64,000 bases of DNA from Pseudodesulfovibrio sp. 5S69 (GCF_037094465.1 NZ_CP146609.1:3095501-3159500); one strand, 5' to 3'. Shown: positions 1-11,274, numbered from the stretch's first letter. A program made the numbers and translations. Notes: generated by a model from the sequence alone, not told the origin.

Positions 1-733
1 CGTCCATGGTGGCCATGTCCAGCCGGGACCGGTCGCCCGTGGTCAGGGCCAGGACCATGGCCCCGCCCTGCGTCGGCGGCAGGAGCCCGGCCACCAGCTC
101 CCGCAACTCGCCGCGCAGCCCCGCCGGCGAGGTGCCGGGCCGCGCCCCCCAGACCGGCTTTTCCCGGCCCGCGGGCCAGGCGCGCCAGAACACGCCCTGC
201 CGCTGCCAATACCATTGGTAATCCCACAACCCCGAGTTGCCGAAACCGTGCACCGGCACCACTCTGGACACGGTCCGCACCCGCTGCCCCGGCAGCGGCA
301 CGGAGTCCGGGTTGCGGATAAACCAGGCGATTTTGCCGGGCAACGGCTCGCTGCCCTGCCCCGCGTCGAAAGAGACATTATCCAGAATCACCCGCAGCCG
401 GTGCCCCGAGCGCGGCTCGGCCCGGTCCACCGCGCCCTCCAGGGCCACGGCCTTATGCGCCGCCATCCAGCCCGGCACATCGTCCGGGAACTCCGGCGTG
501 CGCTGGGTCGCATAGGCGAACCCGAAGACCGCGCACAAGACCACGGCCAACACCGGCACCCGGCATTCCCGGCCGCGCAACACGCCCTCGGCTGCAAGGA
601 GCAGCGACAACGCAACCACGGCCGGGACCGCGAACCGAACCGCGAAAACTCCCGCCGTGAACGCCAAGACATAGGTCTGCCACGGCAATAACCCCGGCAC
701 CGCAGCCTCATATGTCCAACAGGCATCCTTCAC
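1..733 (-). CDS. comEC: ComEC/Rec2 family competence protein, N-terminal part (cut by window edge)
   Basis: This is an open frame on the minus strand with no ATG near its 5' end; reading from a GTG at 731-733 gives VKDACWTYEAAVPGLLPWQT, then hydrophobic segments (LAFTAGVFAVRFAVPAVVAL and a second stretch with VPVLAVVLCAVFGFAYA). These are followed by a soluble part with GFGNSGLWDYQWYWQRQGVF, which matches the 'NPGGFDY..YL..QGI' signature of the DUF4131 domain at the start of ComEC. The frame then enters the first helices of the competence domain (AGLLPPTQGGAMVLALTTGD) and runs off the left edge. ComEC is the inner-membrane channel that passes single-stranded DNA into the cytoplasm during transformation. 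The start is uncertain: GGAGG sits only about 4 nt before the GTG. The family assignment rests on the DUF4131 signature and topology. Confidence 0.8.
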   Translation of the reverse strand, partial: MKDACWTYEAAVPGLLPWQTYVLAFTAGVFAVRFAVPAVVALSLLLAAEGVLRGRECRVPVLAVVLCAVFGFAYATQRTPEFPDDVPGWMAAHKAVALEGAVDRAEPRSGHRLRVILDNVSFDAGQGSEPLPGKIAWFIRNPDSVPLPGQRVRTVSRVVPVHGFGNSGLWDYQWYWQRQGVFWRAWPAGREKPVWGARPGTSPAGLRGELRELVAGLLPPTQGGAMVLALTTGDRSRLDMATMD

Positions 734-1134
734 CCCCCTCCCGTACCAGGAACCAAAGGATTGAGAAGAGAAGGAGGACGCCTCCGGCGGCCGGGGGAAG
801 GGAAAGGGAAACCCTTTTCAAAGGGTTTCCCTTTTCCTTCCCCCGGACCCCCATCCCCTTTCCCTTCCTAAACTTCTTGCATGCGCATCCGCGCGTGCGG
901 CGGGTCGAGACGATCCGTGCCGTTTCGCCTGGTACGGTGGGCACGTGAGGACTTGAATGAAATCGTACGCCATCCCGCCCCGCACGCCCTTGCCGAAGGC
1001 ACACAAAAAGTTCTGGAGAGGGAGTCCAGAGGGGGAACCTCTTTCAAGAGGTTCCCCCTCTGGCCGCCGGAGGCATAAAAAAAAGGACCGGCCTCCGTCA
1101 GGAGGCCGGTCCTTTTTTACTTATGATTCGACGC
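734..1134. repeat. Intergenic stretch with two inverted-oriented palindromic repeat elements
   Basis: No gene is seen between comEC and murA. The stretch holds two related elements in opposite orientation. Element A (about 781-880) begins CCTCCGGCGGCC, contains a long hairpin around GGGAAACCCTTTTCAAAGGG and ends near AAACTTCTTG. Element B (about 1006-1074), read on the minus strand, begins CCTCCGGCGGCC, contains the hairpin GGGGGAACCTCTT/AAGAGGTTCCCCC and ends near AGAACTTTTT. The shared ends and different hairpin cores suggest a dispersed intergenic palindrome family rather than two chance terminators. Either may still act as a terminator for comEC or murA readthrough. Confidence 0.55.
1078..1118. 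terminator. Strong rho-independent terminator, murA side, bidirectional in form
   Basis: A perfect stem (GGACCGGCCTCC / GGAGGCCGGTCC) with loop GTCA, flanked by a run of A on the left and T on the right, so it can end transcription from either side. It lies 17 nt past the murA stop codon. Confidence 0.85.
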
Positions 1135-2391
1135 TCAGCCCGCGACGCGCTTGATGCGGGCGCCGACGCCGGAGAGCTTGGCTTCGATGTTTTCGTAGCC
1201 CCGGTCAAGGTGGTAGATGCGTTCGATGGTGGTGGTCCCTTCTGCGGCCAGCCCGGCCAGGACCAGGGAGGCGCTGGCACGGAGGTCGGAGGCCATGACC
1301 GGCGCGCCCTTGAGCGACCCCACGCCCTTGACCATGGCGGTCCTCCCCTTGAGGCGGATGTCCGCGCCCAGGCGGACAAGTTCGAGGACGTGCATGAAGC
1401 GGTTCTCGAATATTTTTTCCTCAATGGTGCCGATGCCCTTGCCGAAGCACATCAGGGCCATGAGTTGGGCCTGCATGTCCGTGGGGTAGCCGGGATGCGG
1501 CAGCGTGGTCACGTCCACGTTTTCGAGCAGCCCGTTGGCCCGGCGGACCAGGACGTAATTGTCCTCCTCCTGGAGCCAGACGCCCATCTCGCGCAGCTTG
1601 TAGCTGACCGCGTCCAGGTCCTGGAACGGGCAGTCCAGGATTTCGAGTTCGCCGCCGGTGATGGCCGCGGCGACCATATAGGTCCCGGCCTCGATGCGGT
1701 CGGGCATGACGCGGTAGTCGCAGCCGGACAGTGAGGACACACCCTGCACGTGCAGGACGCTGGTGCCCTGGCCGGTGATCCTGGCCCCGCAGGCGTTGAG
1801 AAAGTTGGCCAGGTCCACGACCTCGGGCTCGCGGGCCGCGTTCTCGATCTCGGTTTCGCCCTCGGCCAGTGCGGCGGCCATGAGGATGTTCTCGGTGCCG
1901 CCCACGGTGGGAAAGTCCAGAGTCATGCGGGCGCCCTTGAGGCCGTTCTTGCACCGCCCCTTGATGTAGCCCTCGGTGATCTCGAACTCCGCGCCCATGC
2001 GCTCGAAGCCGCGCAGGTGCAGGTCCACCGGGCGCGCGCCGATGGCGCAGCCGCCGGGCAGGGCCACCTTGGCCTCGCCCAGCCGGGCCAGGAGCGGGCC
2101 GAGGCAGAGCACCGAGGCGCGCATGGTCTTGACCAGGTCGTAGGGGGCCTCGGGCTTGAGACCGGTGCACAGGCTGGTGACCGCATTGTCCTCGAAGGTC
2201 GTTTCGCAGCCGAGGATGTTGAGCAGCTTGAGGGAGGTGCGGATGTCTGCCAGGCGCGGCACGTTGGCCAATGAGACCTTTCCTTCGGCCAGGAGGCAGG
2301 CCATGAGGATGGGCAGGGCCGCGTTTTTCGCGCCGCTGACCTGAATGCTTCCCTGGAGCGGGACCCCGCCCTCGATGATAAGTTTATCCAT
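1135..2391 (-). CDS. murA: UDP-N-acetylglucosamine 1-carboxyvinyltransferase
   Basis: MurA transfers enolpyruvate from PEP to UDP-GlcNAc, the first committed cytoplasmic step of peptidoglycan synthesis. The 418-aa length matches E. coli MurA (419 aa). Visible signatures are [11 protein letters not shown] with the substrate-binding Lys22-Asn23, and [17 protein letters not shown] with Cys115, the residue alkylated by fosfomycin, so the enzyme should be fosfomycin-sensitive. The start at MDKLIIEGG has an AGGA sequence about 6 nt upstream. The frame continues 42 codons further upstream through the tRNA-His gene, so that longer version is rejected. The gene is transcribed away from tRNA-His and ends at a strong hairpin. 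Confidence 0.97.
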   Translation of the reverse strand: MDKLIIEGGVPLQGSIQVSGAKNAALPILMACLLAEGKVSLANVPRLADIRTSLKLLNILGCETTFEDNAVTSLCTGLKPEAPYDLVKTMRASVLCLGPLLARLGEAKVALPGGCAIGARPVDLHLRGFERMGAEFEITEGYIKGRCKNGLKGARMTLDFPTVGGTENILMAAALAEGETEIENAAREPEVVDLANFLNACGARITGQGTSVLHVQGVSSLSGCDYRVMPDRIEAGTYMVAAAITGGELEILDCPFQDLDAVSYKLREMGVWLQEEDNYVLVRRANGLLENVDVTTLPHPGYPTDMQAQLMALMCFGKGIGTIEEKIFENRFMHVLELVRLGADIRLKGRTAMVKGVGSLKGAPVMASDLRASASLVLAGLAAEGTTTIERIYHLDRGYENIEAKLSGVGARIKRVAG

Positions 2392-2458
2392 GTGTATCCT
2401 TTTTTGATTCTTTTGCTTGACCGGGGGTGAAAGCTTAGTTAAAAACTGCCCCTCACAC

Positions 2459-2535
2459 GGTGGGTGTAGCTCAGTTGGTAGAGCACCTGGTTGTGGCCCA
2501 GGGGGCCGTGGGTTCAAGTCCCATCACTCACCCCA
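2459..2535 (+). tRNA. tRNA-His (anticodon GUG)
   Basis: The cloverleaf can be drawn: acceptor stem GTGGGTG pairs with CACTCAC (one G-U pair), the D arm is AGCTCAGTTGGTAGAGC, the anticodon stem CCTGG/CCAGG encloses TTGTGGC (anticodon GTG), and the T arm is GTGGGTTCAAGTCCCAT. The extra 5' G (G-1) opposite C73 that is diagnostic of tRNA-His is present at 2459. CCA is encoded. It is divergent from murA. Confidence 0.95.
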
Positions 2536-2542
2536 GATCGAC

Positions 2543-3292
2543 CTAATTGGACGGAACTTCGGTTCCGTCCTTTTCGTTTTTCGGGGTGGCGGAACCAGCC
2601 TTGTCCAGGAGCTCCAGCAGCCGCTCCGCCCCATGGGGACGGAGTTTTTTGTCGAACAATATGGTCTCGGGCGAACCGCCGTCCACGCCGGAGAAGGCCT
2701 GGTTCAGCCCCTTGCGGTTGGAGTAGCCGCCGGTGCTCAGGGCCACGCCCGCGTACAGGCCGGTCCGCTCGCCCACGAAATAGATCCTGCCGGACTCCTG
2801 GAACTCAGGGGTCTGGTTGGCTTCGACCTCGGCGTTCAGGGCCACGGCCCGTGCCTGGCCGCTCAGCACCGCGCCCTTTTCCAGGATATAGCGGACGTCT
2901 TCCCCGTTCATGATCAGCAGCAGGCCGGACTCCTTGGACACGCCCGCCTGCAACCCCCAGCCCACCGAGGACTTGGACATGAAGACCGGCCCGGTCCAGC
3001 CCTTGTCCGTGCGGGCGGCCAGCAGCGCGTTGCCGTGGCCGATGGAGAAGAAGAAGCTGACGTCACCCACGGCCGGGATGATCATGATACCCTGGGCCTC
3101 GCCGATCAGCCGACGGAGGCGTCCGTCCTTGTCGTTTTTCAGAGAATTCTCAACCATGCCGGTGGCTTCATCCACCAGGGCCTGGGCCGTTCCGCGGTCC
3201 GTGGTCGCTCCCTTGGAGGCCGTCGCCGCGCACCCGGCCGTGAGGGCCAGAAGCAGCAGGACGGCCGCGATGTACGTTGCTCGAATTGCCAT
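2543..3292 (-). CDS. SYLF (Ysc84-type) domain lipoprotein
   Basis: The 249-aa product begins with a lipoprotein signal (MAIRATYIAAVLLLLALTAGC, lipobox LTAGC, lipidated Cys21). The rest fits the SYLF/Ysc84 lipid-binding family: IGEAQGIMIIPAVGDVSFFF, then SKSSVGWGLQAGVSKESGLL and NGEDVRYILEKG. Bacterial members are periplasmic or outer-membrane-anchored and poorly characterised; the family is known for phosphoinositide binding in eukaryotes. It follows selB by 31 nt on the same strand and may be its downstream partner in a transcript. Its last codons form the stem of the convergent tRNA-His terminator. The exact function is unknown. Confidence 0.88.
   Translation of the reverse strand: MAIRATYIAAVLLLLALTAGCAATASKGATTDRGTAQALVDEATGMVENSLKNDKDGRLRRLIGEAQGIMIIPAVGDVSFFFSIGHGNALLAARTDKGWTGPVFMSKSSVGWGLQAGVSKESGLLLIMNGEDVRYILEKGAVLSGQARAVALNAEVEANQTPEFQESGRIYFVGERTGLYAGVALSTGGYSNRKGLNQAFSGVDGGSPETILFDKKLRPHGAERLLELLDKAGSATPKNEKDGTEVPSN
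2549..2580 (+). terminator. tRNA-His terminator embedded in the 3' end of the SYLF gene
   Basis: Perfect 9-bp stem GGACGGAAC/GTTCCGTCC with a TTCG tetraloop, followed by TTTTCGTTTTT on the plus strand. It starts 13 nt after the tRNA-His CCA. The stem also encodes the last codons of the convergent minus-strand lipoprotein gene (stop at 2543-2545). Confidence 0.85.
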
Positions 3293-3323
3293 AGCCTTGG
3301 CCTAAAGGGTGCGTCCTACCCTG

Positions 3324-5231
<1,908 letters not shown>

Positions 5232-5444
5232 AATGCGTTTTCTCCGCTACGTGCTGGTTGAGATTCAGGGTGTGACAGGAAAACATGGTAGAAAAAAACA
5301 GGCCGCGTAACAAGGCTGCGAATGCGGTTTGTAGTTCTGTACGTCGTTACCGCAGAGGCAGGAAGACCGCAATTATATTGACCTATACTGCACATGTGGT
5401 AAGAATGCCCAATATAAATAGACTTTCCACAGGGAGACGCTTTT

Positions 5445-6383
5445 ATGAGTACAATACGCGCAGTACTGCAATGTTTCCTGCTGGCGGCGGCCCTTCTCAC
5501 GATTATTCCGGAGGCCGCCCGGGCCGCGGACCCCGTTACGGCGCGGCCCGACGCCATCGGCGAGGTGGTCTCCCTGGCCGGGACGGTCACCGCCCAGAGC
5601 GCGGACGGCGCCACGAGAAAACTCGGCCCGAACCATCCGGTGATCCCCAGAGACGTCATCGTCACCGGCTCGCGGAGCCATGTGGAAATCCTGTTCAAGG
5701 ACCGTTCGGTGCTCTCCCAGGGGCCGGACTCCCGGACGTCCATCGACGACTACGTGTACGCCGCAAATCCATCCGCCTCGAAGATGCTCCTCAAGGTGGG
5801 CACCGGGACCTTCCGCTACGTGACCGGGCAGATCGTCAAACAAAATCCCGACGCCTTCGCCCTCGAGACCCCGACCACCACCATCGGCATCCGGGGCACC
5901 GAAGTCTTTGCCGAGAGCACGGATGCGGGTGAGGAGATCGGCGTGCTCTCCATGACTCCCGGCCACCAGGTGGACGTGTCCGCAGGCACCGTCCGCAAGA
6001 CCATCGCCAGGGCGGGCTACTCGGTCATGTCCGTCGACGGGCGGTTGTCCGACCCGACTCCCACGGACCCGGCCACCCGCGCCAGGGTAGTCAAGGCCGC
6101 CCCCCAGACCACTCAGGGCGAGGCGGGCGCACCCGGCCGGACCGCCCTCGAACGCCGGATCGAAGCCTTTGCCGAGGCCATCGACCGGACCAAGGGCAGC
6201 CTCGGCGGCCTGACCGGCCGCCCCGATTACAACGCCCTGCACAACATCACGCTCCAGACCCTGGCTCACGACAACGCCGAAAGAGGCCGCGGCGGCTCCG
6301 TGGGCGCGGGGCTGGGCAGCGGCGGCGACGGCGGCGGCGGCACGGGCGATGCCGGCGGCCCCGAAGGCGGCGCCCAACCCTGA
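5445..6383 (+). CDS. FecR-domain secreted protein
   Basis: A 312-aa product with a Sec signal peptide (hydrophobic core CFLLAAALLTIIPEAARA, predicted cleavage before ADPV). It is followed by a FecR domain: GEVVSLAGTVTAQSADG, then HVEILFKDRSVLSQGPDS and ALETPTTTIGIRGTEVF, the last typical of FecR-type proteins that are not part of ferric citrate signalling. The C-terminus (last 40 residues) is Gly-rich and low complexity. There is no sigma factor or TonB receptor beside it, so a structural or peptidoglycan-associated role is more likely than signal transduction. It is followed after 38 nt by a Sel1-repeat lipoprotein gene, probably in the same transcript. Confidence 0.85.
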   Translation: MSTIRAVLQCFLLAAALLTIIPEAARAADPVTARPDAIGEVVSLAGTVTAQSADGATRKLGPNHPVIPRDVIVTGSRSHVEILFKDRSVLSQGPDSRTSIDDYVYAANPSASKMLLKVGTGTFRYVTGQIVKQNPDAFALETPTTTIGIRGTEVFAESTDAGEEIGVLSMTPGHQVDVSAGTVRKTIARAGYSVMSVDGRLSDPTPTDPATRARVVKAAPQTTQGEAGAPGRTALERRIEAFAEAIDRTKGSLGGLTGRPDYNALHNITLQTLAHDNAERGRGGSVGAGLGSGGDGGGGTGDAGGPEGGAQP

Positions 6384-6421
6384 CTGCGGATTCATCCCAA
6401 CCCTCGGAAAGGAATATCGAC

Positions 6422-6961
6422 ATGAAAGCATCTCTGCGATACGCGATCATCCTCGCCCTGCTCCTCCTGCTGTCCGGCTGCGTGGTCAGCACCATGAGCG
6501 AACGGCAGGGGACCAAGGCATATCTGGAAAAGGATTACGCCACCGCCAGCATGAAGTACGAGGAGGCCGTGGCCGAGGGCAACGCCAAGGCCATGTACCA
6601 CCTGGCGGTCATGTACGCCGAAGGCCAGGGCGTTGAACAGGACTACGCCAAGGCCGCCGGACTGCTCGAACGGTCCTCCGCGCTGGGCCAGGACGACGCC
6701 ACGCTCATGCTCGGCCTGTTCAACCTCTACGGAGACGGCGTGCCGCGCGACGTGGACAAGGGCGCGGCCCTGATCGGGACGGCCGCCGAGAACGGCAACG
6801 ACACGGCCATGTACTACCTCGGCAACCTCTACGCAGCCGGGCTGGGAGTGGAAAAGGACCTGGACACGGGGCTGTCCTGGATGCGGCGGGCCAAGGAAGC
6901 GGGCTTCCCGGTCAAGGATGCGCTGCTGACCAGGGAAGGCCTCGCCGCCCTGTACGAATAG
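6422..6961 (+). CDS. Sel1-repeat (TPR-like) lipoprotein
   Basis: A 179-aa lipoprotein (lipobox LLSGC, Cys20). After the signal come Sel1-like repeats of about 36 residues: AMYHLAVMYAEGQGVEQDYA, TLMLGLFNLYGDGVPRDVD and AMYYLGNLYAAGLGVEKDLD. Such solenoids mediate protein-protein contacts in the envelope. AAAGGA lies before the ATG at a good distance. It is placed directly after the FecR-domain gene and ahead of a shared terminator, so the two probably work together. The binding partner is not known. Confidence 0.88.
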   Translation: MKASLRYAIILALLLLLSGCVVSTMSERQGTKAYLEKDYATASMKYEEAVAEGNAKAMYHLAVMYAEGQGVEQDYAKAAGLLERSSALGQDDATLMLGLFNLYGDGVPRDVDKGAALIGTAAENGNDTAMYYLGNLYAAGLGVEKDLDTGLSWMRRAKEAGFPVKDALLTREGLAALYE

Positions 6962-7054
6962 ACCGGGTGCTGAAAGCGCCTACCGAGGGCAGCCTGCCGG
7001 CTCCGACGAACAAGCCGGTCCCCAGGCCCAACGACTTCTGAACGCTGAAAAAGA

Positions 7055-7083
7055 GAGGCGGCGGGGATGATTCCCGCCGCCTC
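7055..7083. terminator. Bidirectional terminator between Sel1 lipoprotein and M18 peptidase genes
   Basis: An 11-bp stem GAGGCGGCGGG/CCCGCCGCCTC with loop GATGATT lies between convergent genes, with A-rich sequence on the left and a short TTGATTT tract on the right. Confidence 0.7.
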
Positions 7084-7165
7084 TTGATTTCGAAGGGGTA
7101 TTCCTCGGTGAAGATCAGCCTCAGGCCGAAACCCCAGAGAAACGAGAGTCGCCCAAGGCGTCCCC

Positions 7166-8548
7166 CTACCGCTTCAGGAACTCGCGGAAGGCCTTGACGC
7201 AGGCGTAGATGTCGGCCTTGGCGGACAGCTCGAACGGCGAATGCATGGACAGGACCGGCACGCCCACATCGATGACGTCCATGCCGTACACGGCCAGGAA
7301 CTTGGCCACGGTGCCGCCGCCGCCCGCGTCCACCTTGCCCAGCTCGGACATGTGCCACGGGATGCCCGCGCCGTCGAAGATGGAACGCAGCCAGCCGATG
7401 AAGTCCGGATGGGCGTCGTTGGCCCCGACCTTGCCGCGGTGGCCGGTGAACTTGTTGAAGCACGGGCCAAAGCCCAGGCGGGCGGCGTTGAGCGGCTCGT
7501 ACACGTCCTTGTGGTCCGGGTCCATGGCCGCGGACACGTCGGCGGACAGGGCCGAGCCGTTCATCAGGATCGAGGACAGGCGCGCGCCCGGCTCCCAGGC
7601 GGCGACCAACTCCTCCATGCAGTACTCGAAGAAATAGGACTTGGCGCCCGTGGCCCCCTCGGAGCCGATCTCCTCCTTGTCCCAGAAGAGCACGATCTGG
7701 CAGTACTCGGGCTCGGGCTCGGCCAGCAGAGCCTCCAGCGCGCAGAACACGCTGGAGCGGTCGTCCTGCCCGTAGCCGCCGATCATGGACTCGTCCAGGC
7801 CCACGTAGCGGGCCGGACCGGCGGGCACGGCCTGCATTTCGGCACTGAGGAAATCGGCCTCCTCAATGCCGTAACGGGCGTGCAGGATCTCCAGGATCTT
7901 GCGCTTGACCGGCTCCTTGGCCTTGTCCTCGCCGTCGGACGGGGCCGGGACCGGGGACTGGCCCAGGACCAGGTTGAGCTTCTCGGCCTCGAAGGCGTCC
8001 TCCACCTTCTTGGTCACTTCCTTGTAGGCCAAATGCGGCAGCAGGTCGGTGATGGTGAAGACCGGATCGGCCGGATCCTCGCCGATGCACACGGTGACGG
8101 CCTCGCCGGACGTCTTGACCACGGTGCCGTGCAGGGCCAGCGGGATGGTCAGCCACTGGTACTTGCGGATGCCGCCGTAGTAGTGGGTCTTGGCCAGGCA
8201 GATGTCCAGGTCCTCGTACAGCGGACGCTGCTTGAGGTCCAGGCGCGGGCAGTCCGCGTGGGCCCCGACCAGGCGGTAGCCGTCGGACAGGGGCCGCCTG
8301 CCCTTGCGGGCCAGGAAACAGGTCTTGTTGCGGTTGAAGCGGAAGACCTGCGCCCGGCCGAAGTCCTCGGCGAACCCGGCGGCCGTCGCCTTTTCGCGGA
8401 CATAGTCCATGACCAGCCGCTCGGTCTTGCATTCGCTCAAAAATTTCAGGTAGTCGGCGGCCAGTTCGTCCATGGCCTTGCGGTGCTCGTCCGAGGCGTA
8501 GGCCTCCCAGGCGGACAGGGGTTCGTATTCCAGTTTCAGCGTGCTCAT
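7166..8548 (-). CDS. M18 family aminopeptidase
   Basis: A 460-aa zinc aminopeptidase of the M18 family (probable M18 aminopeptidase 1 type, about 460 aa). Metal and catalytic motifs are visible: VGAHADCPRLDLK (first His-x-Asp), GYGQDDRSSVFCALEALL (bridging Asp), FWDKEEIGSEGATGAKS (catalytic Glu and metal Glu), and the late VLSMHSPFELSAKADIYA (His ligand). It removes N-terminal residues from peptides in the cytoplasm. It is the last gene of a folC-selA-M18 set with gaps of 13 nt each, so it is co-transcribed with selA; no functional link to selenium is evident. Confidence 0.92.
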   Translation of the reverse strand: MSTLKLEYEPLSAWEAYASDEHRKAMDELAADYLKFLSECKTERLVMDYVREKATAAGFAEDFGRAQVFRFNRNKTCFLARKGRRPLSDGYRLVGAHADCPRLDLKQRPLYEDLDICLAKTHYYGGIRKYQWLTIPLALHGTVVKTSGEAVTVCIGEDPADPVFTITDLLPHLAYKEVTKKVEDAFEAEKLNLVLGQSPVPAPSDGEDKAKEPVKRKILEILHARYGIEEADFLSAEMQAVPAGPARYVGLDESMIGGYGQDDRSSVFCALEALLAEPEPEYCQIVLFWDKEEIGSEGATGAKSYFFEYCMEELVAAWEPGARLSSILMNGSALSADVSAAMDPDHKDVYEPLNAARLGFGPCFNKFTGHRGKVGANDAHPDFIGWLRSIFDGAGIPWHMSELGKVDAGGGGTVAKFLAVYGMDVIDVGVPVLSMHSPFELSAKADIYACVKAFREFLKR

Positions 8549-8561
8549 GACATATCCCTTT

Positions 8562-9968
8562 TTAATCGGTCAGTCCGTCCACGGCCTGTTTCAAGGCATG
8601 GGCGGCCAGCTTGAGTTCGGTGGACGCCAGGGTTCGGGGGTCCAGCAGAAATTCGTTATCCTCTATGCGCGCCACCAGCGGCGGATCGGTGTCCAGCAGT
8701 GCGTCGCGCAGGTCCTCCACGGCCACGCCTTCCACAGCCACGGTGACCATGGTGCCGGGCAGGTCGTACTCGGGGAAGGCCCCTCCGCCCACGCGGGAGA
8801 CGCCCTTCTTCATGCCCACCACGGCCCTGCCGCCCAACGCCTCGCGCACGGCCTCGGCCAGCCGCCGGGCCTTGGACTTGAGCGCCTCGGGCGAGGCGGT
8901 GATCATGTTCAGGGTGGGGATCCTGCGCCGGGCCTCGGGCATGTCGAGGTACAGCCGCAGGGTCGCCTCCAGGGCGGCCAGGGTCATCTTGTCGATGCGC
9001 ACGGCCCGGTTGATGGGGTTCTTCTTGATGCGGTCGATATATTCCCGGCGGCCCACGATGACCCCGGCCTGGGGTCCGCCCAGGACCTTGTCGCCCGAGA
9101 ACGAGACCACGTCCGCGCCTTGGGCCACCACCTGCTGCACCGTGGGTTCGCCGAGCAGCCCCTCCCCTTCCAGGGAATAGAGGGAGCCTGAGCCCAGGTC
9201 CTCGATGACCGGGAGGTTGTAGCGATCGCCCAGCACGCGCATCTCGGCCAGGGTGACCTCCTTGGTGAAGCCGACCACGCGGAAATTGGAGGTGTGTACG
9301 CGCATGAGCGCCCCGGTCTCGTCGCCGATGGCGTTCTCGTAGTCGTGCACATGGGTCCGGTTGGTGGCCCCGACTTCGCGCAGGGTGGCCCCGGACTTGG
9401 CCATGACGTCCGGGATGCGGAAGGAACCGCCGATCTCGACCAGTTGGCCGCGCGAGACGATCACCTCGCGCCCCTTGGCCAGGGTCTCGAGCATGATGAA
9501 GACCGCGGCCGCGTTATTGTTGACCACCAGGGCGGCCTCGGCCCCGGTGATGTCGCACAATATCTTCTCCACATGCGAGTAGCGGCTGCCGCGCTTGCCC
9601 GTGGCCAGGTCGAACTCGCAGTTGGAGTAGTGCCCGCACGCCTCGGCAACGGCTTCAATGGCGGACTTGGCCAGCAGGGAACGGCCCAGGTTGGTATGCA
9701 CGACCACGCCCGTGGCGTTGAGCACCCGGCGGAAATGGGGCCGGGCCTTGGACCGGACATAGGCGGTCAGCCGAGGCGCCAGGGCCGCTGCCGACAATTC
9801 ATCGGGCCTGGAAAACGCGCCCGCACGGATTTCCTCGCGGCAGATGTCCAGGAAGTCGTTGACCAGATTCTTGACCAACGGCCGGGGCAGCTCGCCGATC
9901 CCCTCCGCCTTGGCCAGGACGGAGAGAATCTCGTCCATGGAAGGCAGGTACCTGAAAAGATTGCTCAT
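8562..9968 (-). CDS. selA: L-seryl-tRNA(Sec) selenium transferase
   Basis: SelA is the PLP enzyme that converts Ser-tRNA(Sec) to Sec-tRNA(Sec) using selenophosphate. The 468-aa length fits. Signatures include the N-terminal LPSMDEIL (tRNA-binding domain), RRVLNATGVVVHTNLGRSLL, VVNNNAAAVFIMLETLAKG and VSFSGDKVLGGPQAG, whose Lys forms the PLP Schiff base. It lies between folC (gap 13 nt) and the M18 peptidase gene. With selB at 3.3-5.2 kb the window carries two of the four classical sel genes; selC (tRNA-Sec) and selD were searched for in the gaps and not found. Confidence 0.97.
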   Translation of the reverse strand: MSNLFRYLPSMDEILSVLAKAEGIGELPRPLVKNLVNDFLDICREEIRAGAFSRPDELSAAALAPRLTAYVRSKARPHFRRVLNATGVVVHTNLGRSLLAKSAIEAVAEACGHYSNCEFDLATGKRGSRYSHVEKILCDITGAEAALVVNNNAAAVFIMLETLAKGREVIVSRGQLVEIGGSFRIPDVMAKSGATLREVGATNRTHVHDYENAIGDETGALMRVHTSNFRVVGFTKEVTLAEMRVLGDRYNLPVIEDLGSGSLYSLEGEGLLGEPTVQQVVAQGADVVSFSGDKVLGGPQAGVIVGRREYIDRIKKNPINRAVRIDKMTLAALEATLRLYLDMPEARRRIPTLNMITASPEALKSKARRLAEAVREALGGRAVVGMKKGVSRVGGGAFPEYDLPGTMVTVAVEGVAVEDLRDALLDTDPPLVARIEDNEFLLDPRTLASTELKLAAHALKQAVDGLTD

Positions 9969-9981
9969 GCGTGTTCCAGTG

Positions 9982-11199
9982 TTAGGCGGTAAGAAAACGA
10001 GGATTCAGAATATAGAACTCCGCCAGCAAATACAAGGACCCGCACACCAGTGTCGGCCCGTCAACATCAGGCCCCTCGATCAGCGCTGCTTCCAGGGATT
10101 CCGACGCCGTGGCCCGTTCTCCGATGGCCGCGGCGATGGCCCGGTTGTCGGCGGCTCGTTCCCCCTCCATGGCCGGGACCAGAATGGGCCCGTCGGTCAG
10201 GGAGCGGATAAGCGGCAGCATATCGGTCAGGTTCTTGTCGCGCAGGCAGGCGAAGACCACCTTGCCCGGCCGGATATTTTCCGCCCGCAGGGCCGCATTC
10301 AGGGCGGTCAGGGCGTGGGCGTTGTGCGCCCCGTCCAGAATGAGCTCCCGGCCGTCCAGCTCCACCCGCTGGAAGCGGCCCGGCAAAAAGGCGCTCTCCA
10401 GGCCGAAGACTTCGGTCGCATGGTCGGCGCGCAGGGAATGCCCCGCCGCGAACCAGCGCCACCCGGCCAGGGCCAGGCGGGCGTTGGCCGTCTGGTGGAT
10501 GCCCCGGAGCCCCAACTTGATCCCGTCCACGGGCCCGGCCGCGTCCACGGCGTAGACTAGCCGCGCGCCGACCGCTTCGGCCCGCTCCTGGAGCCGGATC
10601 ATGGCCTCGGGCTCCTGGGGGCCGGTCAGGGCCACCCCGCCCTCATGGATGGCGCCGGCCTTGTCCCGTGCGATGTCGGACAGCGTGGGGCCGAGAATCT
10701 TCTCGTGGTCCAGGCCCATGGGCGTGAACAGAGTCAGCCCCGGCTTGAACACGTTGGTTGCGTCATAGCGTCCGCCCAGCCCGGCCTCCATGACGGCCAG
10801 GTCCACTCCGGCGCGCTCGAAGGCGAGCATGGCCAGGCAGGTCTGGAACTCGAAATAGGTCAGATCCTCGCCGCTGGGCACGGCCATGACCTCGTTGGCC
10901 AGGTCCACCCAAGTCTCTTCGGAAAGCATACGCCGGTTGACCTGGATGCGCTCGCGGGGAGAAACGAAATGCGGCGAGTTGAAGGTGCCGACTTTCTGTC
11001 CGTGGGCACGGGCCAGGGATGTCAGAAAAGCGGCGGTGGAGCCCTTGCCGTTGGTGCCGACCACATGGACCACGGGGAGCTCGGGCAGGCCGTGCGCTGC
11101 CCAGAAGGCCTCCATGCGGCCCAGCGTCAGGTCCATGTGGAACAGGCCGAGCCGGTCCATGTAGGCGGAGAGTTCGGAGTAATTGCTGAATCGTGTCAC
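9982..11199 (-). CDS. folC: Bifunctional folylpolyglutamate synthase / dihydrofolate synthase
   Basis: This Mur-ligase-family enzyme adds Glu to dihydropteroate and to folates. It shows the ATP P-loop [34 protein letters not shown], then [13 protein letters not shown] and [16 protein letters not shown], and [12 protein letters not shown] in the C-terminal domain. The frame is open back to a TTG at 11286, but a good promoter (TATAAT on the minus strand at about 11288-11293) would place the transcript start near that TTG. The GTG at 11197-11199 ([10 protein letters not shown]) is therefore chosen; it also aligns with the family's usual N-terminus and gives about 405 aa. No strong SD is seen for either start. 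It is the first gene of folC-selA-M18. Confidence 0.93.
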   Translation of the reverse strand: MTRFSNYSELSAYMDRLGLFHMDLTLGRMEAFWAAHGLPELPVVHVVGTNGKGSTAAFLTSLARAHGQKVGTFNSPHFVSPRERIQVNRRMLSEETWVDLANEVMAVPSGEDLTYFEFQTCLAMLAFERAGVDLAVMEAGLGGRYDATNVFKPGLTLFTPMGLDHEKILGPTLSDIARDKAGAIHEGGVALTGPQEPEAMIRLQERAEAVGARLVYAVDAAGPVDGIKLGLRGIHQTANARLALAGWRWFAAGHSLRADHATEVFGLESAFLPGRFQRVELDGRELILDGAHNAHALTALNAALRAENIRPGKVVFACLRDKNLTDMLPLIRSLTDGPILVPAMEGERAADNRAIAAAIGERATASESLEAALIEGPDVDGPTLVCGSLYLLAEFYILNPRFLTA

Positions 11200-11274
11200 G
11201 AAGGGGTTTCTATCAGGAATGCGGCCGGGATGGAACTCCCCAGAGAGAGAGATCTTCTCCCGCCGCTCGATCCG

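Noticed and set aside
708..1004. Minus-strand frame upstream of comEC (98 aa)
   Set aside because: It runs through the palindromic repeats, is in a different frame from comEC and has no family features.
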